Assembly (NCBI GenBank): GCA_002313925.1
Contig: DCAZ01000059.1
Location: forward strand, 1,065-15,031
DNA length: 13,967 bases
Direction: 5' to 3'
Source of the DNA: Gemmatimonadales bacterium UBA1120
GTDB taxonomy: Bacteria > Gemmatimonadota > Gemmatimonadetes > Longimicrobiales > Gaopeijiaceae
Position 1 is the stretch's first letter, and each line of letters starts with the position of its first letter. Below the pieces are notes generated by a model, which was not told the DNA's origin, did not search any database, and saw nothing but the letters and a program-made list of their open reading frames with translations. Below, piece by piece: positions 13,897 to 13,967 of the stretch. The translations under genes were made by a program, and so were the position numbers.

Positions 13897-13967
13897 ATGC
13901 GTTTAACGGACAGAATTCAGGCGGTCGATACCCATGCGTGCGGTGAGCCTGGTCGCGTGATTGTTGG
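13897..13967 (+). CDS. Proline racemase family protein, N-terminus only (cut by window edge)
   Basis: The frame opens with an ATG at 13897 and remains open to the end of the window (23 full codons). The residues IQAVDTHACGEPGRVIV match the N-terminal signature of the proline racemase family, in which a DxHxxGEPxR segment precedes the first catalytic region. Members include proline racemase, 4-hydroxyproline 2-epimerase and trans-3-hydroxyproline dehydratase; the catalytic Cys/Cys or Cys/Ser/Thr residues that distinguish them lie beyond the window. A modest GGGA stands about 6-7 nt upstream of the ATG. It is divergent from the unknown lipoprotein. The family call rests on a short segment but the motif is distinctive. 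Confidence 0.72.
   Translation, partial: MRLTDRIQAVDTHACGEPGRVIV

Noticed and set aside
1..13967. Defence island, toxin-antitoxin, phage or transposon content
   Set aside because: No nuclease, transposase, integrase, reverse transcriptase, CRISPR repeat or att-like direct repeat was seen; the genes are metabolic and envelope-related.

Overview
The window is about 14 kb of chromosome-like DNA with roughly half G+C. It comes from a Gram-negative-type bacterium. Four genes encode lipoproteins with clear lipoboxes, several others have signal peptides, and much of the content is envelope-directed. The mix (NatA/NatB-type exporter, PQQ aldose dehydrogenase, exported methyltransferase, SGNH hydrolase, NTF2-like and propeller proteins, sterol-desaturase family protein, proline racemase family) suits an environmental heterotroph such as Gemmatimonadota, Acidobacteriota or relatives. 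That placement is inference; there is no rRNA or phylogenetic marker here. I see no tRNA, rRNA, CRISPR array, IS element, phage gene or integration site.

Layout. (1) 1-3672, minus: a three-gene ABC exporter operon, permease - ATPase - second permease. The second permease runs off the left edge and looks like the ABC-permease/CPBP-protease fusion type. (2) 3815-4666, plus: a lipoprotein alpha/beta hydrolase closely resembling PET hydrolase/cutinase-type polyesterases. This is the most striking gene in the window. (3) 4715-7183, minus: an operon of an APC amino-acid permease, an apparently exported SAM methyltransferase and a small membrane-anchored MORN/YwqK-like protein. (4) 7406-8629, plus: a PQQ-dependent aldose dehydrogenase-like lipoprotein whose expected catalytic His is Gln. 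(5) 8685-9386, minus: a short-chain dehydrogenase in its own unit. (6) 9549-12147, minus: a four-gene set of beta-propeller lipoprotein, secreted NTF2-like protein, secreted SGNH hydrolase and DUF805 membrane protein. (7) 12289-13682, minus: a sterol desaturase-family membrane oxygenase and a small unknown lipoprotein. (8) 13897-end, plus: the first 23 codons of a proline racemase family gene.

How the genes work together. Within operons, genes are tightly packed, and three junctions share the same GTGA stop/start overlap (1523-1526, 5140-5143, 9992-9995). The theme is nutrient acquisition and envelope chemistry: polyester or ester hydrolysis, periplasmic sugar oxidation, amino-acid uptake, proline-type amino-acid conversion and export. 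No single pathway ties all the genes together. No non-coding stretch exceeds 300 bases; the longest are 7184-7405 and 13683-13896. Short inverted repeats lie in several gaps.
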